NCBI GenBank assembly: GCA_937989875.1
Contig: CALKBO010000023.1
Coordinates: 1 to 17,014 of the forward strand
Direction of reading: 5' to 3'
DNA length: 17,014 nt
Origin: an uncultured Collinsella sp.
GTDB lineage: Bacteria > Actinomycetota > Coriobacteriia > Coriobacteriales > Coriobacteriaceae
Part shown: positions 1 to 7,127 of the stretch, piece by piece
Numbering within the stretch: the first letter of the stretch is position 1
Layout of the letters: every line of letters starts with the position of its first letter
Notes under the pieces: model-generated
Databases searched by the model: none
The model's input: only the letters and a program-made list of their open reading frames with translations
What the model was told of the DNA's origin: nothing
Translations under genes and position numbers: made by a program

Positions 1-126
1 CAGGCTGCTCAATTTCCGATGCTCTTTTTGCTCAAATCCTCTTGACGAAACACACTCGTGCCTCGTGAGCCTGCCGTAGGCCCTCGGGGCCGCCTTCTCG
101 GAACCCTTCTTCCTCTTTCCGGACAT
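1..126 (-). CDS. 5' end of probable IS30-family transposase (partial, cut by window edge)
   Basis: A reverse-strand frame starts with ATG at 126 and stays open to base 1, giving 42 residues. A GGAGG ribosome site (complement of 132-136) sits 5 bases upstream of the ATG, so this is a real gene start. After a basic leader the peptide reads YGRLTRHECV followed by RGFEQKEHRKLSSL. This resembles the N-terminal helix-turn-helix of IS30-family transposases, which typically begins with a Y..LT..ER pattern followed by a G.S.R.IA pattern. The catalytic DDE domain would lie outside the window, so the family call rests on the HTH start only. The match after ECVS is loose and the copy may be degenerate. 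Another HTH protein is possible. Confidence 0.5.
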   Translation of the reverse strand, partial: MSGKRKKGSEKAAPRAYGRLTRHECVSSRGFEQKEHRKLSSL

Positions 127-177
127 GCCGTCCTCCGATCTCCCGGGGCCGGCCGGTCCGGCCCTCAGGGTATCGGG

Positions 178-217
178 TTCCCACATTCATCCGCACATGT
201 GCGGATGAATGTGGGAA
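178..217. repeat. Perfect 40-bp palindrome (IS end junction or operator)
   Basis: Each 20-base arm is the exact reverse complement of the other, with the centre between 197 and 198. The right arm reads TGTGCGGATGAATGTGGGAA. The half-site TGTGCGGATGAA (198-209) recurs with one mismatch as TGTTCGGATGAA at 219-230, a direct repeat with a 21-bp period, or two helical turns. The palindrome lies between a probable transposase start and the promoter region of the catabolic operon. It could be abutting IS terminal repeats, a target site of an IS30-type element, or a multi-site regulator operator. Confidence 0.8.
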
Positions 218-252
218 GTGTTCGGATGAAGTTGATAATCAAGGAAATTATC

Positions 253-281
253 TTGATGAAGGAAAAAGCTGCTGGTAATCT
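253..281 (+). promoter_or_regulatory. Possible sigma-70 promoter of the catabolic operon
   Basis: TTGATG (253-258) and TAATCT (276-281) are separated by 17 bases. The match to consensus is only 4/6 and 3/6. It is offered because it places a start point near 288, just before the inverted repeat at 296-318 and about 70 bases before the first gene. Confidence 0.25.
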
Positions 282-295
282 ATGGGACGTCATAG

Positions 296-318
296 AACGT
301 TTGCATTGTGCAAACGTT
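296..318. promoter_or_regulatory. Inverted repeat, probable operator
   Basis: AACGTTTGCA, a 3-base spacer (TTG) and the exact reverse complement TGCAAACGTT. It lies 43 bases upstream of the permease start codon. The arms contain the GCAAACG-type half-sites common for LacI-family regulators, in the opposite arrangement. There is no U-tract, so it is not a terminator. No regulator gene for the locus is present in the window. Confidence 0.55.
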
Positions 319-360
319 GAAGCGAGATGCGATGCAGTCTCGAGTTCTTTGGAGGTATCT

Positions 361-1824
361 ATGTCAGATACGAAGGCGAAGAAGACAAACAGACGTTTTA
401 AGTTCAAATTACCGCATGTCTATACGATCATGTTCTTGCTGATCGTTGTCTTTGCGGTCCTGACTTGGATCGTTCCCTCTGGTCAGTATCAGCGCAAGAC
501 GATTTCGACAGCGGCGGGCGAGCGTGAAGTCGCCGTTGCTGGAACCTATGAACAGGTCGATAAGAACTACACCGATTCCGAGACCGGCGAGACCATCAAT
601 CTGGGTCAGGATATCTTCGCGGTTCTGCAAGCGCCCACCAAGGGTATCCAAGAGGCTGCCGACGTCGTTGCGTTCGTCTTATTGATTGGCGGATCGTTCG
701 CGATCATCACCAAGACCAACGCTTTGAATGCCGGCATGAGCCGTGTGATTAAAAAGCTCAAGAACAAGGACATCCTCATCATTCCCATCACGATGACGTT
801 GCTGTCCATTTGCGGCACTACGTTTGGTATGTCTGAGGAAGCCCTGCCGTTCTATGCCATCTTCATTCCCATCATGATGGGTATCGGTTATGACTCGATG
901 ACGGCATTCATCATCTGCTTCCTTGGTCCTAACCTGGGATATTGTGCTTCGACCATCGACCCGTTTAATGTTTTGATCGCCCAAGGCATCATTGGCATCG
1001 AGGGTAATCCGCAACTGTGGCTGCGTGCCGTTTCTTGGGTCATCTTCACTGCCGTCGGTATCGCATGGGCCATGCGCTACGCCATGCGCGTCAAGAAAAA
1101 CCCCGAGTCGTCCATTGTGTACGAGGACGATAAGCTCAAGCGTATTGAATTTTCCGTGACCGATGCCTCCATCGAGGAAGAGTTCACTATCCGTCAGAAG
1201 CTCGTGCTTATCGATTTTGCTTGCGGTATGGGCATTATCGTCTGGGGTCTTGTTACCCAGGGCTGGTACATGAATCAGATTTCCGCCGTGTTCCTTGGCA
1301 TGGGCTTGCTTGCCGGTATCCTGGGCGGCCTTGACCAGCAGACGATCGCAGAAGAGTTCGTTAAGGGTCTCGCCGACTTTGCGTACGCTGCCGTCGTTAT
1401 CGGTATCGCTCGCGGTATTCTGGTCATCGCCGAGGGCGGCATGATCATCGACACCATCCTCCAGGCGCTCGCTACCGCGCTCGCCGGTGCACCCGCCGCC
1501 GTCTACACCACGTTTATGTATGTCGTCCTTGGCCTGCTCTCTTTGCTGGTTCCCTCGAGTTCTGGCCTGGCGGCGCTCACCATGCCCGTTATGGGCCCCC
1601 TGACCGAGCTCATGGGCCTCAATCCCGAGGCGGCCGTCACCGCGCTCCAGTTTGCCAACCAGACCATCAACACCATCAGCCCCGTGGCGGGTATGACGGT
1701 CGCCGGCCTTGCCGTGGCTAAGATTTCGTTTGGCCAATGGTGGAAGACCATTTGGAAGTTCTTCATCTTCATGGTCGTGTTTGGCTTGGTCATTACTGCC
1801 ATTTCCGGCATGCTTCCGGCGTAG
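361..1824 (+). CDS. YfcC/DcuC-family membrane permease
   Basis: A 487-residue polytopic inner-membrane carrier. The start is ATG 361, preceded by GGAGG at 350-354; the frame stays open further upstream, but only through the palindrome region. A basic N-terminus is followed by the first membrane span (about residues 20-40, ending WIVPSGQY), a hydrophilic loop, and then many hydrophobic spans. Segments typical of YfcC proteins (C4-dicarboxylate anaerobic carrier superfamily) include TTFGMSEEALPFYAIF, the GYCASTIDPFN re-entrant-type motif, and LVPSSSGLAALTMPVMGPL. Known or predicted members carry C4-dicarboxylates, arginine/ornithine or peptide-like anions, so an amino-acid-conjugated substrate would fit. 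As first gene of the operon it is the likely importer of whatever the locus degrades. The substrate itself cannot be read from the sequence. Confidence 0.88.
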   Translation: MSDTKAKKTNRRFKFKLPHVYTIMFLLIVVFAVLTWIVPSGQYQRKTISTAAGEREVAVAGTYEQVDKNYTDSETGETINLGQDIFAVLQAPTKGIQEAADVVAFVLLIGGSFAIITKTNALNAGMSRVIKKLKNKDILIIPITMTLLSICGTTFGMSEEALPFYAIFIPIMMGIGYDSMTAFIICFLGPNLGYCASTIDPFNVLIAQGIIGIEGNPQLWLRAVSWVIFTAVGIAWAMRYAMRVKKNPESSIVYEDDKLKRIEFSVTDASIEEEFTIRQKLVLIDFACGMGIIVWGLVTQGWYMNQISAVFLGMGLLAGILGGLDQQTIAEEFVKGLADFAYAAVVIGIARGILVIAEGGMIIDTILQALATALAGAPAAVYTTFMYVVLGLLSLLVPSSSGLAALTMPVMGPLTELMGLNPEAAVTALQFANQTINTISPVAGMTVAGLAVAKISFGQWWKTIWKFFIFMVVFGLVITAISGMLPA

Positions 1825-1833
1825 GTGGTTGTG

Positions 1834-3417
1834 ATGTCTGATCGTTTGACGGTCCTGACGTCTAAGAGCGTCTTTACCGGTACGGGGGACCTGCCGTTTG
1901 AAGGTTTCGTAGCGGTCCGTGGCAATCGAATTGAGGCTGTTGGCACCAAGTGTGAGCTAGCTTCGTATTTGACCCAGGCGGAAGAGGTAGTTGACCTGGG
2001 CGACCGCACCGTCATGCCTGGCCTGATCGATGTGCATACCTTCTATACGGGTTGGGCGCTGCGGACGTTGGGGCCTGATCTGTCCGGCATCGCTGATGCC
2101 AAAGAGGCCGTGTCGCTCTTGCGTGCATGGAAAGAAGATCGTCCGGATTGCGCGGCGGCTTTTGGCCACAACCTACCCGAAACGTTGGCATCGGATGCCG
2201 AGAACGCAAATACAGCAGCTGTGTTTGACGAGTGTTTTGGCGATATCCCCGTCGTCTGCTTTACACCGGGCGCGGATACCTGTGTTCTCAATGCTGCCGC
2301 CAGTGCGCGATACGGCTTCACACCCCAGGCGTGCTATGCCGAGAAGATCTGGCGCATGATGAGCGATTTCCTCGCGCTGCCCGAGGTGCGTGCAGGGTAT
2401 TCGGACTACATGAGCATGCTTAACGAACGCGGCGTTACCGCCATCAAGGAGATGGCGTTTGATGACTACTACGGCTTTGCCGACGAAATGGCTCGCCGTG
2501 AGGAATCTGGTGAGCTGACGGTTCGCGTCTCTATGATGTCGCAGCCGGTGGGTGCCGGTGCAAATCTGGCATATGCCCGCGAGGCACGAGAGCGCTTCCG
2601 GGGACCGTTCGTTCGTTTTTCTGGCTTCAACCGTATGACCGATCGCGGCGTATGGGCGGGGCTTGCCGAGATGATTGACCCCTATGAGGACACGGCCGAT
2701 GCGGGCGCTGCCGGCAAGACGGTCGTCGAGGAACCAGAGTGGGATCTGATTGAGAGCGAGCTGCGTGCAATTGATGCTGACGGCTTCCGATATTCCTTGC
2801 ATTGCCAGGGCGATGGCGCCGTTCGTCGCACCGTGGCGCTCTATGCCTCGCTGCCTCGAGACGAGCATGGACGGATGCTTCGCCGCCATGCGATTACCGA
2901 TCTCGAGAACTCTGACCCGACCGATCTTGTCGAGTTTGGCAAGTTAGGTGGAATTTGTGAGGTCTATCCGCAGATTCTGACGCTGGACCGGCGCGAGGAT
3001 TGCCTATCGATGATGCGTCGACAAATTGGCGAGACGCGGCTTTTGCACAGCTGGAATCGCCGCGGCATGGAAGATTCCGGATGCACATTGTGCTGTGGAA
3101 CGGATTTGCCGCTGCTGATTCCGAGCCTGGGCGAGTCAATCTACAGCGCGTGCGGCGGATTCTTCGCCGACGGACTGCCTGTGAATGAGGTCAACACGCT
3201 GACGCTTGTCGAGCTCTTGCGCGCTTGGACTGCCGGGGGCGCGTACGATCTGATGCGCGAAGACGAGCTGGGTACGCTCGAGGTCGGCAAGCTTGCCGAT
3301 ATCTGCGTGCTCGATCGGGATGTGTTCGACCTCGATTATCGCGACGCACGCGATCTTGCGGTTGATATGACGATGTCGGACGGACAAATCGTGTTCGATC
3401 GAAATAAGGAGGCATAA
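1834..3417 (+). CDS. YtcJ-type amidohydrolase (amidohydrolase family 3), altered metal motif
   Basis: The predicted product is 527 residues. ATG 1834 is chosen over GTG 1825 because AGGTGG at 1823-1828 lies 5 bases before it; the gap after the permease stop is 9 bases. The fold is visible as a composite beta-sandwich start (VAVRGNRIEAVG), the barrel start MPGLIDVHTF, CFTPGADTCVLNAAA, LHCQGDGAV (H323), RRHAITD (H352), CGTDLP (D424), and a C-terminal GTLEVGKLADICVLDRD strand. These fit YtcJ/N-substituted formamide deformylase-like enzymes, which hydrolyse amide or related C-N bonds. The usual H-x-H on strand 1 is H68-T-F70, so one metal histidine is missing, while H323, H352 and D424 are kept. 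It may use one metal or be a divergent enzyme. The substrate is unknown. Confidence 0.82.
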   Translation: MSDRLTVLTSKSVFTGTGDLPFEGFVAVRGNRIEAVGTKCELASYLTQAEEVVDLGDRTVMPGLIDVHTFYTGWALRTLGPDLSGIADAKEAVSLLRAWKEDRPDCAAAFGHNLPETLASDAENANTAAVFDECFGDIPVVCFTPGADTCVLNAAASARYGFTPQACYAEKIWRMMSDFLALPEVRAGYSDYMSMLNERGVTAIKEMAFDDYYGFADEMARREESGELTVRVSMMSQPVGAGANLAYAREARERFRGPFVRFSGFNRMTDRGVWAGLAEMIDPYEDTADAGAAGKTVVEEPEWDLIESELRAIDADGFRYSLHCQGDGAVRRTVALYASLPRDEHGRMLRRHAITDLENSDPTDLVEFGKLGGICEVYPQILTLDRREDCLSMMRRQIGETRLLHSWNRRGMEDSGCTLCCGTDLPLLIPSLGESIYSACGGFFADGLPVNEVNTLTLVELLRAWTAGGAYDLMREDELGTLEVGKLADICVLDRDVFDLDYRDARDLAVDMTMSDGQIVFDRNKEA

Positions 3418-3418
3418 G

Positions 3419-4270
3419 ATGTCTGAATCCAAACCGACGCTGCGCCGCGAGCAGATTGCGGGCATGAATATCCACTACATCATGTGGTCGCTCGATTACT
3501 TCCTTGATGTGCAGCAGCGTTTGGGCTTTGAGTCCATTGAGCTGTGGTGCGCAGAGCCGCATGTGACGCTCGACCACACGGGCTACTTTGAGGCTGAGGT
3601 CCTGGCGAAAAAGGCTGCAGACCGTGGGCTTAGGTATCGTACTCTGTGCCCCGAGAACGTTGTCTATCCTTGGCAGTACTGCGCACGCAAACCGCTGCAT
3701 GAACAGCGCAGCCTGGCGTACTTTAAGCACGGCATTGAGCTTGCCGAGGTACTTGGGTGCGACCGTATGTCCGTCAACTCGGGCTGGGGCGACTGGGACG
3801 AGGACCGCGAGGAAGCCTGGAAGCGCAGCCGCGAGCACTTGTCCATTCTGGCGGAGTATGCCGGCGAGCACGGTCTGGTGCTTACGATGGAAAGCCTGCG
3901 TCCCGAGGAGAGCAACCTTGTGACGACGGTTTCCGATGCGAAACGCATGATTGACGAGGTCGCGAGCCCGTACTTACAGCCCATGGTTGATACAACCGCG
4001 ATGGGCGTTGCTGGCGAGACGCTCGAGGACTGGTTTGCCACCTTTGGCGATGGGGCAATTCACGAGATGCACTTTATCGACGGTGACCCGTATGGCCATC
4101 TGGTGTGGGGCGATGGCAAGCACGATATGGACGCCTTCGTCGCTACACTCAACGCCCATGGTTTCGACGGCATGCTGGGCCAGGAAATCACGGACGGTCG
4201 TTACTACGATGACCCGGCGGCGGCAGATGCCAAGAACATGGCCGCATTCGAGAAATATCTGATTGACTAA
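3419..4270 (+). CDS. FrlC-like sugar epimerase/isomerase (xylose-isomerase-like TIM barrel)
   Basis: The predicted product is 283 residues. The start is ATG 3419, with TAAGGAGG at 3405-3412 inside the end of the previous gene and one base between the stop and this ATG. The protein aligns by eye along its length with E. coli FrlC, which interconverts psicoselysine and fructoselysine at C3: GFESIELWCAEPH, CPENVVYPW, TMESLRPEESNLV, PMVDTTAM, HEMHFIDGD and GQEITDG correspond in order. E158, D191 and E256 with His 215/218 are placed as the metal-binding Glu/Asp/Glu/His set of this superfamily. It most likely epimerises a ketosamine or related sugar before phosphorylation. Other members of the superfamily (hydroxypyruvate isomerase, inosose enzymes) cannot be excluded. 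Confidence 0.75.
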   Translation: MSESKPTLRREQIAGMNIHYIMWSLDYFLDVQQRLGFESIELWCAEPHVTLDHTGYFEAEVLAKKAADRGLRYRTLCPENVVYPWQYCARKPLHEQRSLAYFKHGIELAEVLGCDRMSVNSGWGDWDEDREEAWKRSREHLSILAEYAGEHGLVLTMESLRPEESNLVTTVSDAKRMIDEVASPYLQPMVDTTAMGVAGETLEDWFATFGDGAIHEMHFIDGDPYGHLVWGDGKHDMDAFVATLNAHGFDGMLGQEITDGRYYDDPAAADAKNMAAFEKYLID

Positions 4271-4331
4271 AACAACTATCGGCCACGCAACCAACGTCAT
4301 TGATTGCGGCCAAACAAGAAAGGAACTGGAT

Positions 4332-5300
4332 ATGAACGCACACGATCTGATCAAAGAGGCAATTGCCGAGAAGGGCAAGTTCGACAGCGTCTACTGGATT
4401 GCTTGCGGCGGCTCCATGATCGATTTGATCCCGGCTCATGAGCTTCTGCAGCGCGAGGCAACCACCTTCACTTCGTATATCTATACGGCTCGCGAGTTCG
4501 ATATCATGCGTCCGCGTCGTCTGGGCGAGAAGTCCCTGGTCATTGCTTGCAGCCATAGTGGCAACACCCCCGAGGTCGTCGAGGGCTGTGAGATTGCCCT
4601 TGCTGCCGGCGCTACGGTGATCGCCCAGACCGACAACGCTGGATCCAAGATTGACTCCGGCAAGTGGACCACGTGGGTCTACCCGTGGGGCGAGGGCGTG
4701 CCGCAGGCCGAGGTCCCCGCTGGCATTTCGCTGTCGCTTGCGGCCGAGCTGCTCGATCAGCAGGAGGGCTACGCCGATCTTGCCGATATGTATGCCGGTA
4801 TCGCCGAGATGGATAAAATTCTTCCCCCGGCACGTGAGAAGGTAAATGCCGAGCTGGGCGATCGCTTTGCCAAGCTTTGCCAGGAGCACGAGTTCTTCTA
4901 TATTCTGGGTAGTGGTCCCAACTTTAGCCAGACCTACGGTTTCGCTATCTGCTCTCTTATGGAGATGCAGTGGCAGCACTGCAGCTACATCCACTCTGCC
5001 GAGTACTTCCATGGCCCCTTCGAGGCTACTCAGGATGGCGTTTTTTACTTCCTGCAGATGGGCTCCAGCGAGTGCCGTGCTATGGACGAGCGCGCCCTGG
5101 CGTTCCTTAAGACGCATACCGATACGCTGATGGTGCTCGATGCCAAGGAGTACGGTATGGAAGCCGTGCCGGCGAGCGTCCGTGCCTATCTGGACCCGGT
5201 GCTGTTCTACGCCATGAACTGCGAACTGCGTGCTGCACGCGGCAAGGTGTTTGATCACGATCCCGATTTCCGCCGCTATATGGGTGTTGTCGAGTACTAG
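4332..5300 (+). CDS. FrlB-like SIS-domain deglycase (fructosamine-6-phosphate type)
   Basis: The predicted product is 322 residues. ATG 4332 is preceded by AAAGGA at 4319-4324; E. coli FrlB is about 340 residues, so the N-terminus here is slightly shorter. Two SIS (sugar isomerase) domains span roughly residues 15-150 and 175-310. The first has ACGGSM and the serine-rich SHSGNTPEV phosphate loop; the second has LGSGPN and SAEYFHGPFE. The latter carries E224 and H227 in the place of the conserved Glu and His of FrlB/FraB-type deglycases. The C-terminus (DHDPDFRRYMGVVEY) closely follows that of FrlB (DHNPDERRYYGGLVEY). These enzymes split a 6-phospho-fructosamine into glucose 6-phosphate and the free amino compound. 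The amine partner cannot be read from sequence, and glucosamine-type substrates are an alternative. Confidence 0.82.
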   Translation: MNAHDLIKEAIAEKGKFDSVYWIACGGSMIDLIPAHELLQREATTFTSYIYTAREFDIMRPRRLGEKSLVIACSHSGNTPEVVEGCEIALAAGATVIAQTDNAGSKIDSGKWTTWVYPWGEGVPQAEVPAGISLSLAAELLDQQEGYADLADMYAGIAEMDKILPPAREKVNAELGDRFAKLCQEHEFFYILGSGPNFSQTYGFAICSLMEMQWQHCSYIHSAEYFHGPFEATQDGVFYFLQMGSSECRAMDERALAFLKTHTDTLMVLDAKEYGMEAVPASVRAYLDPVLFYAMNCELRAARGKVFDHDPDFRRYMGVVEY

Positions 5301-5314
5301 AAGGGACAAAGGCC

Positions 5315-6178
5315 ATGGCATTTAACGTTAACGCGCTCGGATTTGGCGACAACGTCGTCGATCGCTACGAGCATATCCACACCATGTATCCTGGCGGTAA
5401 CGCGGTTAACTTCGCCGTTTATGCCAAGAAATGCGGTGCCGCACGCTCTGCATACATGGGCATTTTTGGCAATGACGCCGCTGCCGAGCATGTCATTGCA
5501 AGCCTCGAGGATGAGGGTATCGAGCTTGACAAGTGCGAGCAGATGATTGGCGAGAACGGAGCGGCTCGCGTGACCGTCGTTGACGGTGACCGTGTCTTCC
5601 TCGGCTCCAACGAGGGCGGTATCCGTGGCGATGCGCGCTATGTCCTCGATCGCTTTGACCTTTCGTACATGAAGCAGTTCGATGTGGTTCATTCGGGCAA
5701 CTATTGCTTTACCGAGCGCGAGCTGCCCAAGCTGAAGGCTGCGGGCGTCACGGTCTCTTTTGACTTTTCGGACGACTCCACCGACGAGTACTACGAGCAG
5801 ATTGCGCCCTACGTCGATTTTGCTTTCTTTAGTGCGGCGGATGCCGCGAGTGAGGACGAGATTCGCGAGCGTCTGGCATGGGTGAAGGGCCTGGGTCCGC
5901 GTTTTGTGTCGGCTACGGCGGGCGCCGAGGGCTGCATTGCTTACGACGGCGAGCGTTATTACCGCCAGCTGGCTAAACCGGTAACGGACATGAAGGACAC
6001 CATGGGGGCGGGCGACTCGTTCCTCACCTCGTTTTTGATGTGCTATCTCGATTCCGCCAAGCGCGGCGAGGATGGCGCCGAGGCCATCGAGCGCGCGCTC
6101 GACTTTGCTGCCGGGTTTGCCTCGACCGTGTGCGGTATGGAAGGTTCTTGGGGCCACGGGGCGCCAATCGTCGAATAG
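5315..6178 (+). CDS. FrlD-like PfkB-family kinase
   Basis: The predicted product is 287 residues. The start is ATG 5315, 14 bases after the deglycase stop, with GAAGGGA just upstream. The protein opens with LGFGDNVVDRY and the sugar-binding YPGGNAVNFAVY, a close match to E. coli FrlD (GDNCVDIY, GGNAVNVAVY). It ends with the ATP/anion-hole motif DTMGAGDS (residues 228-235), where D234 is the catalytic base. FrlD phosphorylates fructoselysine at O6, making the substrate of FrlB, encoded directly upstream here. The order frlC-frlB-frlD-like is a coherent ketosamine pathway. The protein is a few tens of residues longer than FrlD, mainly in the C-terminal helices. Confidence 0.85.
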   Translation: MAFNVNALGFGDNVVDRYEHIHTMYPGGNAVNFAVYAKKCGAARSAYMGIFGNDAAAEHVIASLEDEGIELDKCEQMIGENGAARVTVVDGDRVFLGSNEGGIRGDARYVLDRFDLSYMKQFDVVHSGNYCFTERELPKLKAAGVTVSFDFSDDSTDEYYEQIAPYVDFAFFSAADAASEDEIRERLAWVKGLGPRFVSATAGAEGCIAYDGERYYRQLAKPVTDMKDTMGAGDSFLTSFLMCYLDSAKRGEDGAEAIERALDFAAGFASTVCGMEGSWGHGAPIVE

Positions 6179-6248
6179 CTTAAGAAAGCGTACGGCGGTC
6201 TGGCTATGAGGCCTTGGACAGCCGATGCAAAACAATAAGCGAAACGCG

Positions 6249-6282
6249 AAAAGGGGGCTCGCCATGTGGTGGGTCCCCTTTT
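6249..6282 (+). terminator. Intra-operon hairpin with U-tract (terminator or attenuator)
   Basis: AAAAGGGGGCTCGCC (6249-6263) pairs along its whole length, including three G-U pairs, with GGTGGGTCCCCTTTT (6268-6282) around a 4-base ATGT loop. The 3' arm ends in four T residues. It fills the 121-base gap between the two kinase genes, the largest gap in the operon, and could reduce read-through or stabilise the 3' end of the upstream half. Confidence 0.65.
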
Positions 6283-6299
6283 GAGCATTGGAGAAGACC

Positions 6300-7100
6300 A
6301 TGGGTATTAAAGCGTGTGCGGCTGGTTTTTGCTGCGCGGACGTCTATCAAAACATCGGCGTGTTCTATCCGACTGGTAACGGCATTGACTGGGGTATCCA
6401 TCTTGCGCGAATGGGCGTCTCGGTATCCGCCGTGTCGGTTGTCGGCAAGGACGAGTACGGAGACAAGATGAGAGAGGCGCTGGCCGCTGAGGGGTTCGAT
6501 ATCTCACATCTTCGGGTGGAGGATGGCGACACCTCGGTGATGCTCATGGCATTGAAAGACGGCGTCGATCGCGTGCATCTCGAGGCAATCGATGGCGTAA
6601 TGGAGACATATCGACCGAATGAAGACGACCGGGCGTTTATCCTAGAGCATGACATCATCCATACCGACCTGTTTGGCAATTGTTTGGACCTCCTGCCCGA
6701 ATGGCATGATGCGGGCAAGACAGTGGTTATGGACTTCTCGGTGTTCAGCCAGGATCCCGAATATGTCTGCGAGAATCATTTTCCCTACGTTGACTACGCA
6801 TTCATATCGTTTGAAGAGGACACTCCGGAGCTACGAGACTGGGTGCGCCACGTGCAGGAATTGGGACCGCGCGTTGCGGTTGCCACGCTTGGCGAGAAGG
6901 GAAGCATTGCCTATGACGGTGAGCGCTTCTATGAGTGCGGGATCGTACCGGCGGAGAAGGTCGTTAACACCGTGGGTGCCGGCGACTCGTATATTGCCGG
7001 GTTTACCAAGGGCGTGATTGATGGCCTTGATATTCCGGCGTGTATGAAGGCGGGTGCTGAGCTGTCGTCCCGAGTGATTGGTTCGTTTGAGCCGTACTAG
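6300..7100 (+). CDS. Second PfkB-family kinase, FrlD-like but with divergent sugar pocket
   Basis: The predicted product is 266 residues. ATG 6300 is supported by TTGGAG (6288-6293), 6 bases away. The lower half matches FrlD well: PYVDYAFISFEED, TLGEKGSIAYDGERFY and NTVGAGDSYIAGF, with D229 as catalytic base. The N-terminal sugar-binding segment differs: the GGNxVN pattern of FrlD and of the upstream paralogue reads PTGNGIDWG here, and GDNxVD reads CCADVY. Duplication followed by a change of substrate is the simplest reading. It may phosphorylate a different epimer or a second sugar released by the pathway. The downstream amidohydrolase gene follows closely, so the two are probably co-translated. 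Confidence 0.8.
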   Translation: MGIKACAAGFCCADVYQNIGVFYPTGNGIDWGIHLARMGVSVSAVSVVGKDEYGDKMREALAAEGFDISHLRVEDGDTSVMLMALKDGVDRVHLEAIDGVMETYRPNEDDRAFILEHDIIHTDLFGNCLDLLPEWHDAGKTVVMDFSVFSQDPEYVCENHFPYVDYAFISFEEDTPELRDWVRHVQELGPRVAVATLGEKGSIAYDGERFYECGIVPAEKVVNTVGAGDSYIAGFTKGVIDGLDIPACMKAGAELSSRVIGSFEPY

Positions 7101-7127
7101 GGTCAAATGCCTGGAAAGGAGTACGAA

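Noticed and set aside
145..164. GC-rich inverted repeat GGGCCGG/CCGGCCC as a terminator
   Set aside because: There is no T-run on either strand, and it lies in the untranslated leader of the reverse-strand transposase-like gene.
58..360. N-terminal extension of the permease to base 58
   Set aside because: It would encode through the perfect palindrome and has no family similarity; ATG 361 has a clear GGAGG site.
4188..5321. Long reverse-strand open frame (377 codons) opposite the SIS gene
   Set aside because: It is antisense to a clear FrlB homologue and overlaps neighbouring genes, with no family motifs.
6206..6238. Ten-codon leader peptide before the internal hairpin
   Set aside because: No ribosome site and no run of regulatory codons, so attenuation by a leader peptide is not supported.
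5297..6301. Reverse-strand open frame (334 codons) opposite the first PfkB kinase
   Set aside because: Antisense to a gene with full PfkB motifs; no domain seen.
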